This document shows positions 32,287 through 44,194 of a stretch of 64,000 nucleotides of DNA, piece after piece. The notes beneath the pieces were generated by a model. The model made no database searches. It had not been told where the DNA came from and worked only from the letters and a program-made list of their open reading frames with translations. Positions within the stretch are counted from its first letter, which is position 1. Every line of letters begins with the position of its first letter. The stretch is from Hortaea werneckii (Eukaryota; Ascomycota; Dothideomycetes; Mycosphaerellales; Teratosphaeriaceae), in contig JBAOKB010000077.1 in the NCBI GenBank assembly GCA_037044905.1, positions 124,001 through 188,000 on the forward strand, written 5' to 3'. The translations under genes were made by a program, and so were the position numbers.

Positions 32287-33570
32287 TCATGAAGCGCCGG
32301 AGAGGAGATTACTGGCCTGCTCCTTCAACGGGATAGTCTCCGGGAGCTTCGGCAGAAGGCCTCTAGTAGCCTGCCGGGCACTCTGGGCCATCAAGGCATC
32401 CATAACGACAAGCGCGGCCATAGACTCGACGATGGGCACCGCACGGGGGATCACGCAGGGATCGTGTCGGCCCTTGGCCTCCAACACGCCGACATTCTCA
32501 TCGTAGCCCGCGGTCTCCTGCGCATGCCCGATAGTCGCGGGGGGCTTAAAAGCGACGTTGAAGTAGATCGGCGCCCCGTTTGTGATCCCGCCTTGGATAC
32601 CGCCCGAGTTATTCGTCTTGGTAGTCAATCTTGGCCTACTCTGTCCACCGGCAACAGCCTCGCCGTCTTCAGCGGGGGCCTTGATAAAGGCATCGTTGTG
32701 CTTGGAACCGGGGACTTCACACCCCCCGAATCCGGACCCGATCTCGAACCCCTTGGTCGCGGGGATACTCAGCATAGCGTGCGCGAGCTTGGCCTCCAGT
32801 TTATCGAAGCAGGGCTCGCCGAGCCCGCTCGGACACCGGCGGATCACGCAGGTGACTTGTCCACCGATGCTGTCCTTGCGGTCGCGGAAGTGCGCGATAA
32901 CCTCCTCCATGCGCTTGCACGTCCCCATGTCCGGACACCGCACGGGGAGGAACTCGTCCACGCCATCCCGTGTAATCTTGCTGATCAGGTCCAGAAACGC
33001 CGGGTTCGTGCTGGGAGTAGGGTGTTCGAGGGTCGGGGGGAAGAGCTTCTCGGGACCGACGGTGGAAGTGAAAGCGACGATTTCGACACCCCAGGCCTCG
33101 CGGAGGTACTTGTCTGCGATGGCGCCGGCGGCGACGCGGCCGATGGTTTCGCGGGCGCTGCTGCGACCCCCGCCTGAGGAGGCCTTGACGCCGTATTTTT
33201 CCAGGTAGGTCCAGTCGGCGTGGCTGGGGCGTGGGAAGGCGTCGATGTTCTTGGCTTTGGCGTTCTCGTTGCCGGCGTTGGCTTCGGCGCCGTAGTCTTT
33301 GGGCCGTTGGTCTTCGTTCATGACGCGCACGCCAATGGGCGTGCCGAGGGTGATGCCAAATTCGGTGCCGGATTGGATCTCTACGCGGTCTTTCTCATCG
33401 CGGGGGGTGGAGAGGGCGGATTGACCGGGGCGGCGGCGGGTCATTTGGGGTTGGATGTCGGCGTCGGTGAGTTGGAGGCCTGGCGGGCAGCCGTCGATGA
33501 TGGCGCCCACGCTGCGGCCGTGGGACTCGCCATACGTCGTGACGCGGAAGTGGGAGCCGAAGGTGGACAT
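32287..33570 (-). CDS. ARO2: Chorismate synthase
   Basis: Single exon, 427 aa. It converts 5-enolpyruvylshikimate 3-phosphate to chorismate, the last step of the shikimate pathway, and needs reduced flavin; fungal enzymes are bifunctional with an NADPH:flavin reductase activity. The three family signatures are visible: GESHGRSVGAIIDGCPPG at the N-terminus, the central GRSSARETIGRVAAGAIADKY, and MAALVVMDALMAQSARQ near the C-terminus. TRRRPGQSALSTPRDEKD is also characteristic. Length is normal for fungi (bacterial forms are about 360 aa). It is transcribed away from UBC9, with 880 nt upstream. Confidence 0.97.
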   Translation of the reverse strand: MSTFGSHFRVTTYGESHGRSVGAIIDGCPPGLQLTDADIQPQMTRRRPGQSALSTPRDEKDRVEIQSGTEFGITLGTPIGVRVMNEDQRPKDYGAEANAGNENAKAKNIDAFPRPSHADWTYLEKYGVKASSGGGRSSARETIGRVAAGAIADKYLREAWGVEIVAFTSTVGPEKLFPPTLEHPTPSTNPAFLDLISKITRDGVDEFLPVRCPDMGTCKRMEEVIAHFRDRKDSIGGQVTCVIRRCPSGLGEPCFDKLEAKLAHAMLSIPATKGFEIGSGFGGCEVPGSKHNDAFIKAPAEDGEAVAGGQSRPRLTTKTNNSGGIQGGITNGAPIYFNVAFKPPATIGHAQETAGYDENVGVLEAKGRHDPCVIPRAVPIVESMAALVVMDALMAQSARQATRGLLPKLPETIPLKEQASNLLSGAS

Positions 33571-34450
33571 GGCGGGCAGTCTGAAGAGTGTGGGAGGGGT
33601 AGGTGTAGGAGGGTAGGTGGATGAGCTGAGAGATCAGCTTTTTCCTTAGGTATGACTGTCACCTAAGGTTCCCGCTCTTAACGCGACAGGAGGGATGGAA
33701 GCAGTACGTGGGAATGGCAGGCAAGTACGTAGATTAGTAGATTCTCACGCGCAACACTTATAACCAAGACGTGGAAGACCCAATGGCTGCCCAAGAAAAA
33801 ATTCAATCCCAAGAATCATAGACAATGACCTAAGCGGGGCGCGTCCAGATCGCATCCCGTCAACTTTTTGATAGCGAGATCGGTGGGGGAAAGACGAGCT
33901 GCGGGAATCAGGCTTGCGGATGCGCCGAAAGTTTAATCAATTGCATTGGTCCCTTTTACTGTACATGAACAAGTTCGAGGAGATGATCCAGCAAAAGATG
34001 ACAGTCACAAGGAGCAAAAATTGTCCTCCCGATGAACCTGGACGAAACTAATGAGGCAAAGGGGAGAAGATGCGAAAGGAAATCGATAGGACCTGATCCA
34101 AGCAGTTGAAGATCTATTCGCATGCTTGTCATCAGAAAAGCGTCTCAGGAAAGGAAACATAAAAAGATACACCTTGAGAATAACGTGCAGCACATAGATC
34201 ATTGTGAAAGCTATCTAGAAACATCTTGGCCATGGGGCATAAGAGCTCTCAGGACGGCATTTTTGCTTCTCCCCGCTACTCCTCCCAACGCCATCGCTAA
34301 TAATCATCAATCGTGAGTTAAACGCTGTGAAGCATCCATTCTCCTCATCTCTAGGCCAGTGCTCAAATAAAGGAAAGTCCCAGAACAGTTGGTGGCCCGA
34401 AACCTTTCCACCCACACCCTCCACGCCGACAAAGGGCATGTACGTACAGC
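33571..34450. other. Upstream region of ARO2 and downstream region of UBC9
   Basis: About 880 nt between two minus-strand genes. No gene is recognised. I searched for an exact TGACTC cross-pathway control element near the ARO2 start and did not see one. Confidence 0.5.
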
Positions 34451-35087
34451 TTACGGCGCAGGGTTATCCCTCACCACCTGCCGCACCTTCTTCTCGTAGG
34501 CCGCGCGGTCCTTCTTGTACAGGTTATATGCATCAGCCTGGGCGGGGGACTCGGGATTGACTTCGTCGAGCAGCATCTGGATGCCGAGGAGGATCTGCTT
34601 GACGGTGATGGCGGGCCGCCAGCCTTCTTCTTCGTTCAGGATGCTGAGACAGACGGTGCCGGAGGGGTAGACGTTAGGGTGGAAGAGCGGGGGGACGAAT
34701 TTGCCTGTGGAACTGAGGTTAGAAGGGTTTATTGAGGTGGATAGGTGGGGATAGGCATACACTTCGGCGGCTTCGTTGGGTATTCTGGCTTGTTGTCAGC
34801 TGCGGCTCTAATTCGCTCTCATGAAACATTGCGTGGCCTACCGTCAGGGAAGTGCATCTCCAGCTTGAACAGGCCGCCATCCCAAAGTGTCTTCTCTTTG
34901 CCCGGGATGGCGCAGTCCCAGCGCTTCAGATCGAGTGCGCCTTGGGGTGTCTTCATGGGTCTCGCGACGAAGCCGAAAGGGTGGTCTTTGCGCCATGTCT
35001 TCCTGAGCGGAGTGATTAGCAGTAGGCTTCCACAGGCGGCCACTGAGCTTACCTCTCCTCCTGTAATCTCGTCTGACACAGAGACAT
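34451..35087 (-). CDS. UBC9: SUMO-conjugating enzyme UBC9
   Basis: Four exons, 35087-35053, 35002-34842, 34784-34761 and 34704-34451, give 157 aa, exactly the length of yeast Ubc9. The third exon is only 24 nt. Ubc9 is the E2 enzyme of the SUMO pathway and works mainly in the nucleus. Visible features are the N-terminal RLQEERKTWRKDHPFGF (SUMO and E1 contact), EYPTKPPK, and the HPNVYPSGTVCLSILNEEEG active site with the catalytic Cys. The RPAITVKQILLGIQ helix follows. Introns are 50-57 nt and all junctions keep phase. It shares a 440-nt divergent promoter with the complex I subunit gene. Confidence 0.96.
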
Positions 35088-35527
35088 CTTGGTGGCTGTG
35101 AAACTGGTAGAGACGCGTGCTGGAGTCTGATGTAGTTCGAGAAGAGGTCGTTGTTAAGCCAGGTTTAGGGTTGGAATATATATGCAGACAACAGAGAGTC
35201 ACCTGACAGTGTTCAGCGACTTCACATGCAAAGTGAAAGCGAGCTGCTTGCACGCGATTGTTTGTCAGAGAGGAACAAGAAAACGGCCTGTATTCACTTC
35301 TTCTAGCAATCAGCGTCGCGATTCAAACTTCAAGTTCCCAGGACGTGGAGGCTAGGGCAAAGTTCAGATCTCGGACCCCTCTACCGAGCCAATGAACGCG
35401 TTTCGGGTAAGCGTCATTCAATTCATTCTTCGAAGAGCCGCCACTCCAGCAAGTCCAGCACCGGTACCCTGCCTCATACACGACTCTCCACTCCTTCAAC
35501 ATCTCATCCACACTCGCCACCGCAGTC
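35088..35527. promoter_or_regulatory. Divergent UBC9/complex I promoter
   Basis: Both start codons face away from this 440-nt interval. One CCAAT box is at 35389-35393, about 135 nt upstream of the complex I gene. No other clear motif is seen. Confidence 0.55.
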
Positions 35528-36363
35528 ATGTTCCCGACGACGCGACAGGCGACGGCTATGGCGCTGCGCGGTATGTTCAGCTACAAGGCGCATGTGATCC
35601 GAAGACAACTAACAACCCATCTAGCCAAGCCGACCACCGCCCTCCAGCCTTTCCGTGTTGCGACCGCTTCGATCTCCTCGAGCACCAAGAAGGATGCCGC
35701 CCCCGCCGAGCAGCAGCAGTCGAGGTTAGGACTGGTCAAGGGCAACCCGGGTACTCCTCCGCCCATGAAGGGTCTCAAGCCGAGGCAGGAGGTGCCATTG
35801 CCTAGCCAGGAGGGCTCAAACGGTGTCATGCAATACGCGCTGTAAGTTTAGAGCAGAGGAGCATTCGTGGGCATACATGGGAGATTTGGGCATGAGTTGA
35901 CATAAAGAACAGCACGACCCTGGACACCATCACCAACTGGGCCCGTCAGGGTTCGCTCTGGCCCATGACTTTCGGTCTCGCGTGCTGCGCTCTCGAGATG
36001 ATGCACTTGTCCACGCCACGCTACGACCAGGACCGCATGGGTATCATTTTCCGTGCCTCGCCCCGTCAGTCCGACGTGATGATTGTGGCCGGCACGCTCA
36101 CCAACAAGATGGCGCCGGCGCTCCGTCAAGTCTACGACCAGATGCCTGACCCAAGATGGGTTATTTCTATGGGCAGCTGTGCCAACGGCGGTGGATACTA
36201 CCACTACAGCTACTCCGTCACGAGGGGCTGTGACAGGATCGTGCCGGTCGATATCTACGTTCCCGGCTGCCCGCCGACCGCCGAAGCTCTCATGTTTGGC
36301 ATTTTCCAGCTGCAGAAGAAGATGAGGCACACTAAGATCACCCGTATGTGGTACCGCAAGTAG
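35528..36363 (+). CDS. NADH:ubiquinone oxidoreductase PSST/NDUFS7 subunit
   Basis: Three exons, 35528-35570, 35625-35841 and 35913-36363, with introns of 54 and 71 nt, encode 236 aa. This subunit of mitochondrial complex I binds Fe-S cluster N2 beside the quinone site. The first 50 residues are a mitochondrial presequence rich in Ala, Arg, Ser and Thr. The conserved core begins at TLDTITNWARQGSLWPMTFG. The cluster ligands are visible as ACCALEM, MGSCANGG and VPGCPPTAEAL. The order and spacing are canonical for the family. It diverges from UBC9. Confidence 0.97.
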
Positions 36364-36960
36364 ATGTGTCTTTTTTTATTTTGGATGGGGAAGGGAAAAT
36401 GCAGTGGAGGCTGTTGGTAGAGGAATGTATACCTTATGCACAGTGGCGTTTCGGGAGCCGGTGGTAGCCAGCTTTTCATGTGTACATACTTTTCTACAAC
36501 GAATCATTTTACGCCAGAAATAAATCGAGTACGACTCGGTCTCCTGTTGCAACTCTCTACACCTTCTATCTGGAGCGAAAGTCGGAATGGCAAGCCGTCG
36601 GGTCTCAAGGACCAACTTTTCATGCCTAAGGCCACCACCACTCCCGGCTCCACTCCGCAAAACCTGCCCTCGCTGGAGCAACTCACGCTTCTGACCTCCA
36701 CTTTCTCCTCTTCCTTCCAAAGCGTAACGTTACATCAGCACCACTTCCATGCACCGGAGCAGCCTGTGCCTGGCGGGAGATCGTCCCCTCTCGCATAGTA
36801 TCCACCGCGATGCAGAGCGGGGATACTGCATGATGGCAACACGCTGCGGATGAGGTGGGCAAGGTAGGTACCTTTTAACTCGAAAGTGACCCAGCATGCT
36901 ATCCTGCCATGTTTCGTCTGTTTGCAAGAGCAGCGCTTCTTTGACCCAGCTACCTCGATC
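36364..36960. other. Intergenic, no gene recognised
   Basis: About 600 nt between two plus-strand genes, presumably a 3' UTR and the mannosidase promoter. No domain-bearing frame or repeat is seen. Confidence 0.5.
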
Positions 36961-39564
36961 ATGACGGGGATTAAGAAGATCTTGACTGGTCTTGCCTTGA
37001 CCGAGCTCGCGCTGTGCCAGAGCGGAGCAGACATTCTGAATTTTGTGAATCCACTAATAGGAACAGTCGATGGCGGACATGTCTTCCCAGGCGCTACGCT
37101 ACCCTTTGGTATGGCGAAGGCGGTAGCGGATGTCAATGGTGAAGATCAGGGAGGATTTGCTAGCGATGGATCGAACATTACGGGCTTCAGCCACATGCAC
37201 GATAGTGGTACTGGTGGTGTAAGTTGCAACCCCCCAAAATCCCCTTCTCTTATTATATTCGTTCACCTTGACTTTCGTGATGACTATCAATCAAAATTAC
37301 AACTCTCCGACTTCCGGAATGAGGACAACTTTGTACTGAGAAAGCAATCGTTCCTTGCTGCCAGCATTCACAATACTTGCCAGACTGCCCAAAACAATCG
37401 CTGACAAGGATCTCAACAGTCTCCCTCCCTTGGTAATTTCCCATTATTCCCTCAAGCTGGCTGTCCTGGGGATATTCTGAACAACTGCTTCTTCCCGAAG
37501 GAAACGAGGGCGACTCCCCGTATCAACGGCTCAGTCCGTGCTCACCCGGGCTATTTTGCTGTCGAAATGGCAACCAACATCAAAGCGGAGATGACTGTCA
37601 CGAATCACACTGCATTGTATCGCTTTAGCTTTCCAGACACGCCGGTTGAGAATAATGCCACCCTATCTCCACTCATCCTCGCCGATCTCACAGACCTCCC
37701 GGACTCACGTATCAATGGCTCTGTAAATGTCGACGAGGAAACTGGTCGCATCACGGGATCGGGTAGTTTCAGTCCAAGTTTCGGTATCGGTAGCTATACG
37801 CTGCATTTCTGCGCTGACTTCAATGGAGCCGCTGTAAAGGACACTGGCGTTTTCATGAATAATCGTGCTGGCAGCGAGCCCAAGAATTTGAGCACCGTGC
37901 AGGATGGCGTCAACAACTCGCCTGAGATTTTGCCTGCTGGTGCGTGGACGCAGTTCCACGCTCCTGAGGGTGACGACAATGAGATACTGGCTCGAGTGGG
38001 TGTCAGCTTCATCAGTGTGGACCAGGCATGTAAGAATGCTGAAAGTGAGATCCCGGACTTTGACTTCGAGGCTGTTCATACTGCTGCACAGGACGCGTGG
38101 ACGAAGACTTTAGGTGCCGTCGAGGTCACGCCCGGTGAAGGTGTAAATGCCAGTCTCCAGACTGTGTTCTGGAGCGGCATCTACCGCGCGAGTCTTTCGC
38201 CACAGGACTACACCGGAGAGAATCCACTCTGGAATAGCACGGAGCCGTACTATGACTCGTATTACTGCATCTGGGACTCGTTCAGATCCATTCACACTAT
38301 GATCACCATCCTTGATCCCCTCTCTCAGGTCCGTATGCTCCGCAGTCTGATCGATATCTACCGGCACGAAGGCTGGCTGCCGGATTGTCGGATGTCGCTA
38401 TGCAAAGGTTTCACCCAAGGCGGGTCGAACGCTGACATCGTGCTCGCGGACGCTTACTTGAAAATCAAGAGTATCTCGGACGGCGTGGATTGGGCTACGG
38501 CATATGAAGCCGTCGTTCGAGACGCCGAGGTCGAGCCTGAGAACTGGAGCGTCCAAGGTCGTGGAGGCTTGCATAGCTGGAAGAATCTCCATTATATCCC
38601 AACCGAGGATTACGATCCGTACGGAGTAGGTCCCTTCACGCGGAGCATTAGTCGCACAGTCGAGTATGCGTATGATGATTTCTGTATTGCCGAGATGGCG
38701 CAGGATATGGGCCATGATGGCGACGCACAGAAGTACTTTGGGAGATCAGAGTACTGGCGGAATATGTACCTCCCTACGCAGAACTCCAGCATCAACGGCA
38801 CCGATACGGGATTCACGGGGTTTCTGCAACCGCGCTTCCTTAACGGGACATGGGGTTTCCAGGACCCGATCTTCTGCTCTCCGCTGCTGAACTTCACAAG
38901 CTGCTACCTTAACCCGGATGGGCATGAGACGTACGAGGGATCCTCGTGGTTATACACGACCTTCGTCCCGCATGACATGGCTTCCCTCATCACGACGCTA
39001 GGTGGACCCGACCAGTTCGTCAAGCGGCTCGACTACCTCCACGAAAGCGGCCTTCTCTACATCGGCGACGAGCAAGGCTTCCTGCCCGTGTTCCAATACC
39101 ACTACGCAGGTCGGCCGGGCAAAAGTGCAGAACGAGCGCACTACTACATCCCGCGGCTCTTCAACACTACGCTCGTCGGCATACCCGGGAACGACGACAG
39201 CGGGGCTATGGGATCCTTCGTCGCGCTGACAATGATGGGACTCTTCCCCAACCCGGGCCAGGACGTCTACCTCATCACGCCGCCCTTCTTCGAGGAGTGG
39301 AGTATTACCAATCCCGTCACGGGAAAGAAAGCTACCGTGCGGAACCGGAATTTCGATGCCGGGTATGAGAATCTGTATATCCAGAGCGCGACATTGGATG
39401 GGAAGGCGTATAGGAAGAATTGGTTGACGCATGATTTCTTCTTGAATGGTGGGGTGTTGGAGTTGACGCTGGGCAGGAATGAGAGTGATTGGGGGACGCA
39501 AGAGGAGGACTTGCCGCCGAGCATGTCGACGAATCATCGAATGACTGGGTACTCGCTGTTGTAG
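36961..39564 (+). CDS. Secreted GH92 alpha-mannosidase
   Basis: Two exons, 36961-37218 and 37420-39564, joined across a 201-nt intron, encode 800 aa. The N-terminus is a signal peptide (about 20 residues). Glycoside hydrolase family 92 enzymes are calcium-dependent exo-alpha-mannosidases. Family landmarks are VNPLIGTVDGGHVFPGATLPFGM, FSHMHDSGTGG, SPSLGNFPLFP, YYCIWDSFRS, GGSNADIVLADAY and GIPGNDDSGAMGSF; the last two include the acidic catalytic residues. The splice joins GTGG to SPSLGNF as expected. Many N-glycosylation sites fit an extracellular enzyme acting on fungal or host mannans. No transporter lies nearby. Confidence 0.93.
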
Positions 39565-39715
39565 TTGCGTCTTGGGTTTGCCAGCACGCTAGGGGAGATG
39601 ATATCTAGCTTCTGTTGTACACGGGGGTATATATAAGATCTATCACTATCCCTCACGTTGACGTATCAAAACATTGCACATCTCTAGCAACCTTCCTCGC
39701 AAGCCTCTCCTCCCC

Positions 39716-40848
39716 TCACGACTTCGACGACCCCGCCGTCCCATCCCCCTTCACCTCCTCACTCTCCTTAACCTTCTTCTTCCCCTTCCTTTCGCCCCAC
39801 CCAAAAATCCCCCTCGTAATCCCCAAAATCAACACCAAAACCCCACCCACCACGACAAAATTAAACACCGTCGGATTCCCCCCCGAATAATCAATCTCCG
39901 CCTCACTAATCCCCTTGGCACTCCTCCTACGCGCCCGATGCCTATTCCGCTCAATATGACTATGCGTACGCTGATGACCCCTCTGATCAAAATGCCTCAC
40001 ATCGTTATCGAAACCCTGGGTGAAACCCCCCGGTCCCGTTCCTCCCGCCGCATAAGAACTCGGATTCTCACCCGCCGCGGGTCCCGAGGGCCCTGAGGCC
40101 GACTCCCCCCGTGCTTCCCAGCTCGAGGAGGCTTTATAGGCGTTTTCCTCGCGCTTGGCGCCGTACGCGCCCCAGCCCCCCGACCGGTAGAAGCTAGGCG
40201 GCGGGCCCCGGAATTGCGTGCGTCGTCTGCTGAGGCCGGAGGCGGGCCGGCCGCCGGGGCCCGAGCTGGAGGAGAAGGAGCCCGGTGGTGCTCCTGCGCC
40301 GCCTGCTGGTCCGCCGCCGGGTCCAGTCTGGGTTGGGCGCACGACGTCGCGGTCGTATTTCTCTTTCTTCTCCGGCGAGCCGAGCGTGGCGTGGGCTTCG
40401 GAGATGCGGACGAAGCGTTGCGCGGCGTGGGGGTCTTCCGGGTGGAGGTCCGGATGGTGCGCTTTGGAGAGTTTGTAGAATTGTCTGTTTGAGTCGATTC
40501 AAGGGGTTGGGGTGGTTAGCGAGTGGTTGGGTTTTGTATTTCTAGTCCTGTCCTGCAGAGGAAGGGAATGGGGATGGGGGATGGCGAAAGTGGATGTTCT
40601 TACTTCTTGATCTCCCCGGGAGTGGCAGTCGTAGGTAGATCCAGGACCTCATAGAAGTTGCTCGCCGATTCCTGACATCGCGGCGTAGATATGTGAAAGG
40701 GCCGCCGCCCTAGCTGTCGCCGTGCTCTTCCTCCTCCCCCGAGCACGACAGCGGCGGCGGCGGCGGCGGAGGGGCGGAAGAAAAGGTCAGGGCGCGGACA
40801 TTGGATTCCCGCTGGCCGCTGTGCTGCGAGGCCAGAACGCGCAAACAT
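39716..40848 (-). CDS. Membrane-anchored, probably mitochondrial J-domain protein
   Basis: Two exons, 40848-40604 and 40484-39716, with a 119-nt intron, give 337 aa. The J domain covers about residues 62-125 and is split by the intron. It starts at NFYEVLDLPTTATPGEIKK and contains the HHPDLHP version of the HPD motif that stimulates Hsp70. The N-terminal 60 residues are rich in Ala and Arg and end in RRPFHISTPRCQ, a typical mitochondrial presequence. A Gly/Pro/Ser-rich linker follows, then one membrane helix near the C-terminus (FNFVVVGGVLVLILGITRG) and a basic tail. The organisation resembles yeast Jid1, but orthology is a guess. An in-frame ATG at 40908 gives a longer, less presequence-like start. 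Confidence 0.85.
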
Positions 40849-41221
40849 GCCGTGGTTGACGCATGTGGGCGAACGAAACGAGAGACGGCCAAAAGAATCG
40901 CAATCCACGATTGCGAACCACGCTCAGGATGTCGTCATCAATGCCTTTCGATAATTGGTCGGTGCACCTTCCTTTTTGGGAGGAACAATGTTTGAAGTTC
41001 ACATTGTTATGTAAGCAGGGCGCCGGATCCAGGAATGGGAGGAATGTTTGCTGATTGTAGCAGATAAATTGGCAAATCAAACTTCTGTGCCACAACGTAC
41101 AAGCGGCGTAAACACCCTATGTTGGTCGGTACACCGTTGAATGAAGTCCGCTTAAAGAGCACTCGCATCCGACACCTCTCAAGGTAAAGCCTTTCAACAC
41201 ACCGAGGGCACAGTCTCCCGA
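40849..41221. other. Upstream region, no gene recognised
   Basis: About 370 nt separate the J-protein start (-) and the DUF6604 pseudogene start (+). No gene is seen. Confidence 0.5.
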
Positions 41222-44194
41222 ATGGCGAGCCGTAATAACCTCTAACTCACCTACAAGAAAGACACCAGTCGACTGCTATACTGAGGCATCAACAACTCCG
41301 ATGGCATCATTGAGTCTGGAAAATGCACCGAGGACGATGAACCTCGCCAGGTCAACACGACCGGTCGAAGCACCGTCGCCGAGATCCTTGCCATGGCGAG
41401 GTTGATTGCCAAACATTTGAACCCGGTCCCGTCTGCCATCTTTAAGCTGTTCAAGGCTGTGATCAAAGCTCGCTCTATCACCGCCTCTGCATTCGAAAAA
41501 AATCGTGAGCGAGAAGCCCGATCCGGAGATTCAAAGGGCAAACGCGACCCACAAGTACTTCATCGATGCCTTGACAGAAGCTTTCAATGCCCTCGGCGGC
41601 AGATCCTGGGACTCTGGCGAAGCTGTCTCTGCTGAAGCTGACGAAGATGTCGAAGACGAAGATGTCATGTCCTTGCAGAACCATTTCTCGGTCTTAAGCC
41701 TCGGCAAGGTCGAAGACGAAGAAGATGATGATGACGACGACGACGACGATGCCTCACATGTACATAGTGCCCCGGCAAAGCAACAGTTGAAGCCACGCAA
41801 AAAGAAATCCGCAAAGGGCAAGAAAGGTAAACGTGGCAAAAAGCCCAAGCCAAAGGCGACATCTGGTCCAGCCGCTGCACCACCTCTGTCCGATCTTCCA
41901 ATCGAAAGTTATCGTATTATCGAAGACCAAGACGGCTTGGTATCAGACTACCTCATGGCCGTCTACGCCGTCGTCCAGGAGTGGATGGAGCTGAGGTCTT
42001 ACACTCAGGACCTATGGCATGAGGTCGCTTACGAAGGCCTTAATGGCGCGGTAGCTGCTTCTTTGACCAACACTGCGGTCGCTATGGTTAAGCAGACTTG
42101 CATTGCCGTATTTGCGAGTTTCCAGGACACGAATCGTATGAGACCATTATGCAGACCATCACCCGGGGCGATATTGAAAGGGCGCAACAGCAATTTAGTC
42201 TGGACCTTTACCGCATGATGGATAGCGGCCGTCCTGAGAAGGTACGGCACACGTATCTCGATGCGAAGGAGAGTTTCTGGGTGCACACCTACAACGATCT
42301 GGTGGCTTTCATTACCGATTTTCAGAAAACCCGTGGCAAACCAACCAAGGCCATGCAAGCACAGCTCAACCAGTGGAATCCTACTTGGGATCTTCAGCGC
42401 GCTACCAACGACGAACGCATTCAGTGGCGCCGTTTGTATACAATCAACTGGCTCTACGACCTTGTCAACCTGTACTCGTCCATTGTTGTTCAAAGGAATA
42501 CAATGAAGGGCGAACGCCATGTTCTAGAGAATGTCGACTGGTCCTCCAGCGGTCCTTGGCACCATCATCGAAGACTTTTCGGGCTAAATGAGTTCGCTGG
42601 CGATATCACCTCACTCGCGATGCAAAAGCAGACCACCGACATCAAAGGGAAGATCCTTCCCCATCATGTATTCCAACTGCAGTGTATCGTTGACTCATTC
42701 AAGGTATCAAGAGGCTGGACCGTCAAACCATTTTGGGGCCATATAGTGACGGCACCTCCGCGCCACTTCCGCCCACGACGTGATGTCGACTTTTTCCTAG
42801 ACCGCGAAGTGAAGAGACTCCCGGGCGAAGGCAATCAAGGCCCAGGCGTCCTTCAATCAATCGACATACTAGAGCAGATGCTTGAGAAAGATAAGCAGGA
42901 ACAACGGAACTCCAACAAGTATGCTTCAGCCGCACCTCTTCTCGAAGAAATCAAGCTTGACTTTGTCGACTGGCTAGGCGAGTCCAAGTACATGCGTGGA
43001 CTCAACACTATAGTTCCATCGCGATTTTCCAAGCACAACGCTAATGGGCTATGGGAGTATTCCCCGTTCCTCTGCGGAGCTGGACTGGCCGAAGGGATCG
43101 TTCTGATTCAACGTCTCTCGGTGCTGATGTGGGACGAGATGCCTGAGCCTACTCTGATTCTTCACATGCACAACGTGCTCGTAAAGAAGGGGTTTCTTAA
43201 TCGAGGAGTCGGGCTCTACGACAGCTTGCAGCAGCTTCTTCCCGGCGCTTTCTTCCAGGACAAGGTGCCGAACGACAATTTCCCTGACGCCCTTACTCAA
43301 CGTGTTAGCCGAGGACGAGAGCAGGCGGTTGTTTCGCATCGCCGCCGTAAAGCAGAGGCGCGGAGGGAAGATCTCGACGTCCACCGACTGCTCGACCTGA
43401 ACTTCAACCGGTTCTTTACCGTCAAGTCGGAGCTTATGAAATATTTCGACGCAGGCTGGGTCCCACAACGCATCCCAGATCGCGAGGTCAGGATCCCTTC
43501 TCTACTCTTCGCGGCACGCGTGAACCAAACCGAGCGAATCGTGGACCCAGCTACGGGCGAGAAGAAGCTCAAAGACACCGAGCTCGTCCAGCGCTCAAGA
43601 GCTGAGGGACACCCCGAGGAGTTCCTCCTTCAAATGTCGGCGGTTTCTCTTGGTCAATCCGAGCCCGCACGCGAGGACATCGAAGCAATCCGCAACATGA
43701 GTAGCTCATCAAAAGACGAGATCCCCGCCCCCGGACCCCCGCCACCCGATCCCTCCGCCCTACACGACAAGACGCCGCGACGAAGCAACCCGCAAGGCAG
43801 CGCGCTTCTGGACCTCCTCCGCGTGGACATCTTCAGCGACATCTGCGGCCAACATCCCCTCTCGGCGCTCAACTTCATCTGGATAACAATGCACATGCTA
43901 ATCCTCTTCTCCACGATCGAGGACCGATTCCGAACCGCGCAGGATCCGCTCTGGAAGGAGATCTACGAGCGTCGGAGCACGCTGCCGCGGGATCAGAAGC
44001 GCATCCGACTCGTCGTGGCCGCGATGGCGAGCGAGGATTCCCAGGGACTGAAGCGGTTCGCGGACGCTTTCGAGAAGACACGGATCGGTGTCATGCATCA
44101 TATTTGGTGGCCGACGCTGCGGCTGGAGGAGTCAGGGATTAGGGAGAAGGGGGAGGGTGAGGGGGATGTGCCTTCGGATTGCTCGGTTTTGTAA
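41222..44194 (+). pseudogene. DUF6604-type fungal protein gene with stops and frameshifts
   Basis: This reads as a once-continuous gene of about 990 codons of the uncharacterised DUF6604 family of filamentous fungi. Four lesions are visible. From the ATG at 41222 the frame hits TAA at 41243-41245 and TGA at 41282-41284, in a segment (LTYKKDTSRLLY) that matches the conserved family N-terminus. A run of seven A near 41497-41503 shifts the frame just before IVSEKPDPEIQ. Near 42120 one base is missing, where frame AVFASF should continue as PGHESYETIMQ. Downstream the frame is intact for about 690 codons to 44194. The middle has an Asp-rich, then Lys-rich low-complexity segment. Two or more homopolymer sequencing errors could explain the frameshifts but not the two stops. 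A truncated protein from the ATG at 41394 is also possible. Confidence 0.82.

Noticed and set aside
32464..33208. Plus-strand frames over 200 aa opposite ARO2
   Set aside because: Antisense shadows of a clearly identified, highly conserved gene with high GC at third positions.
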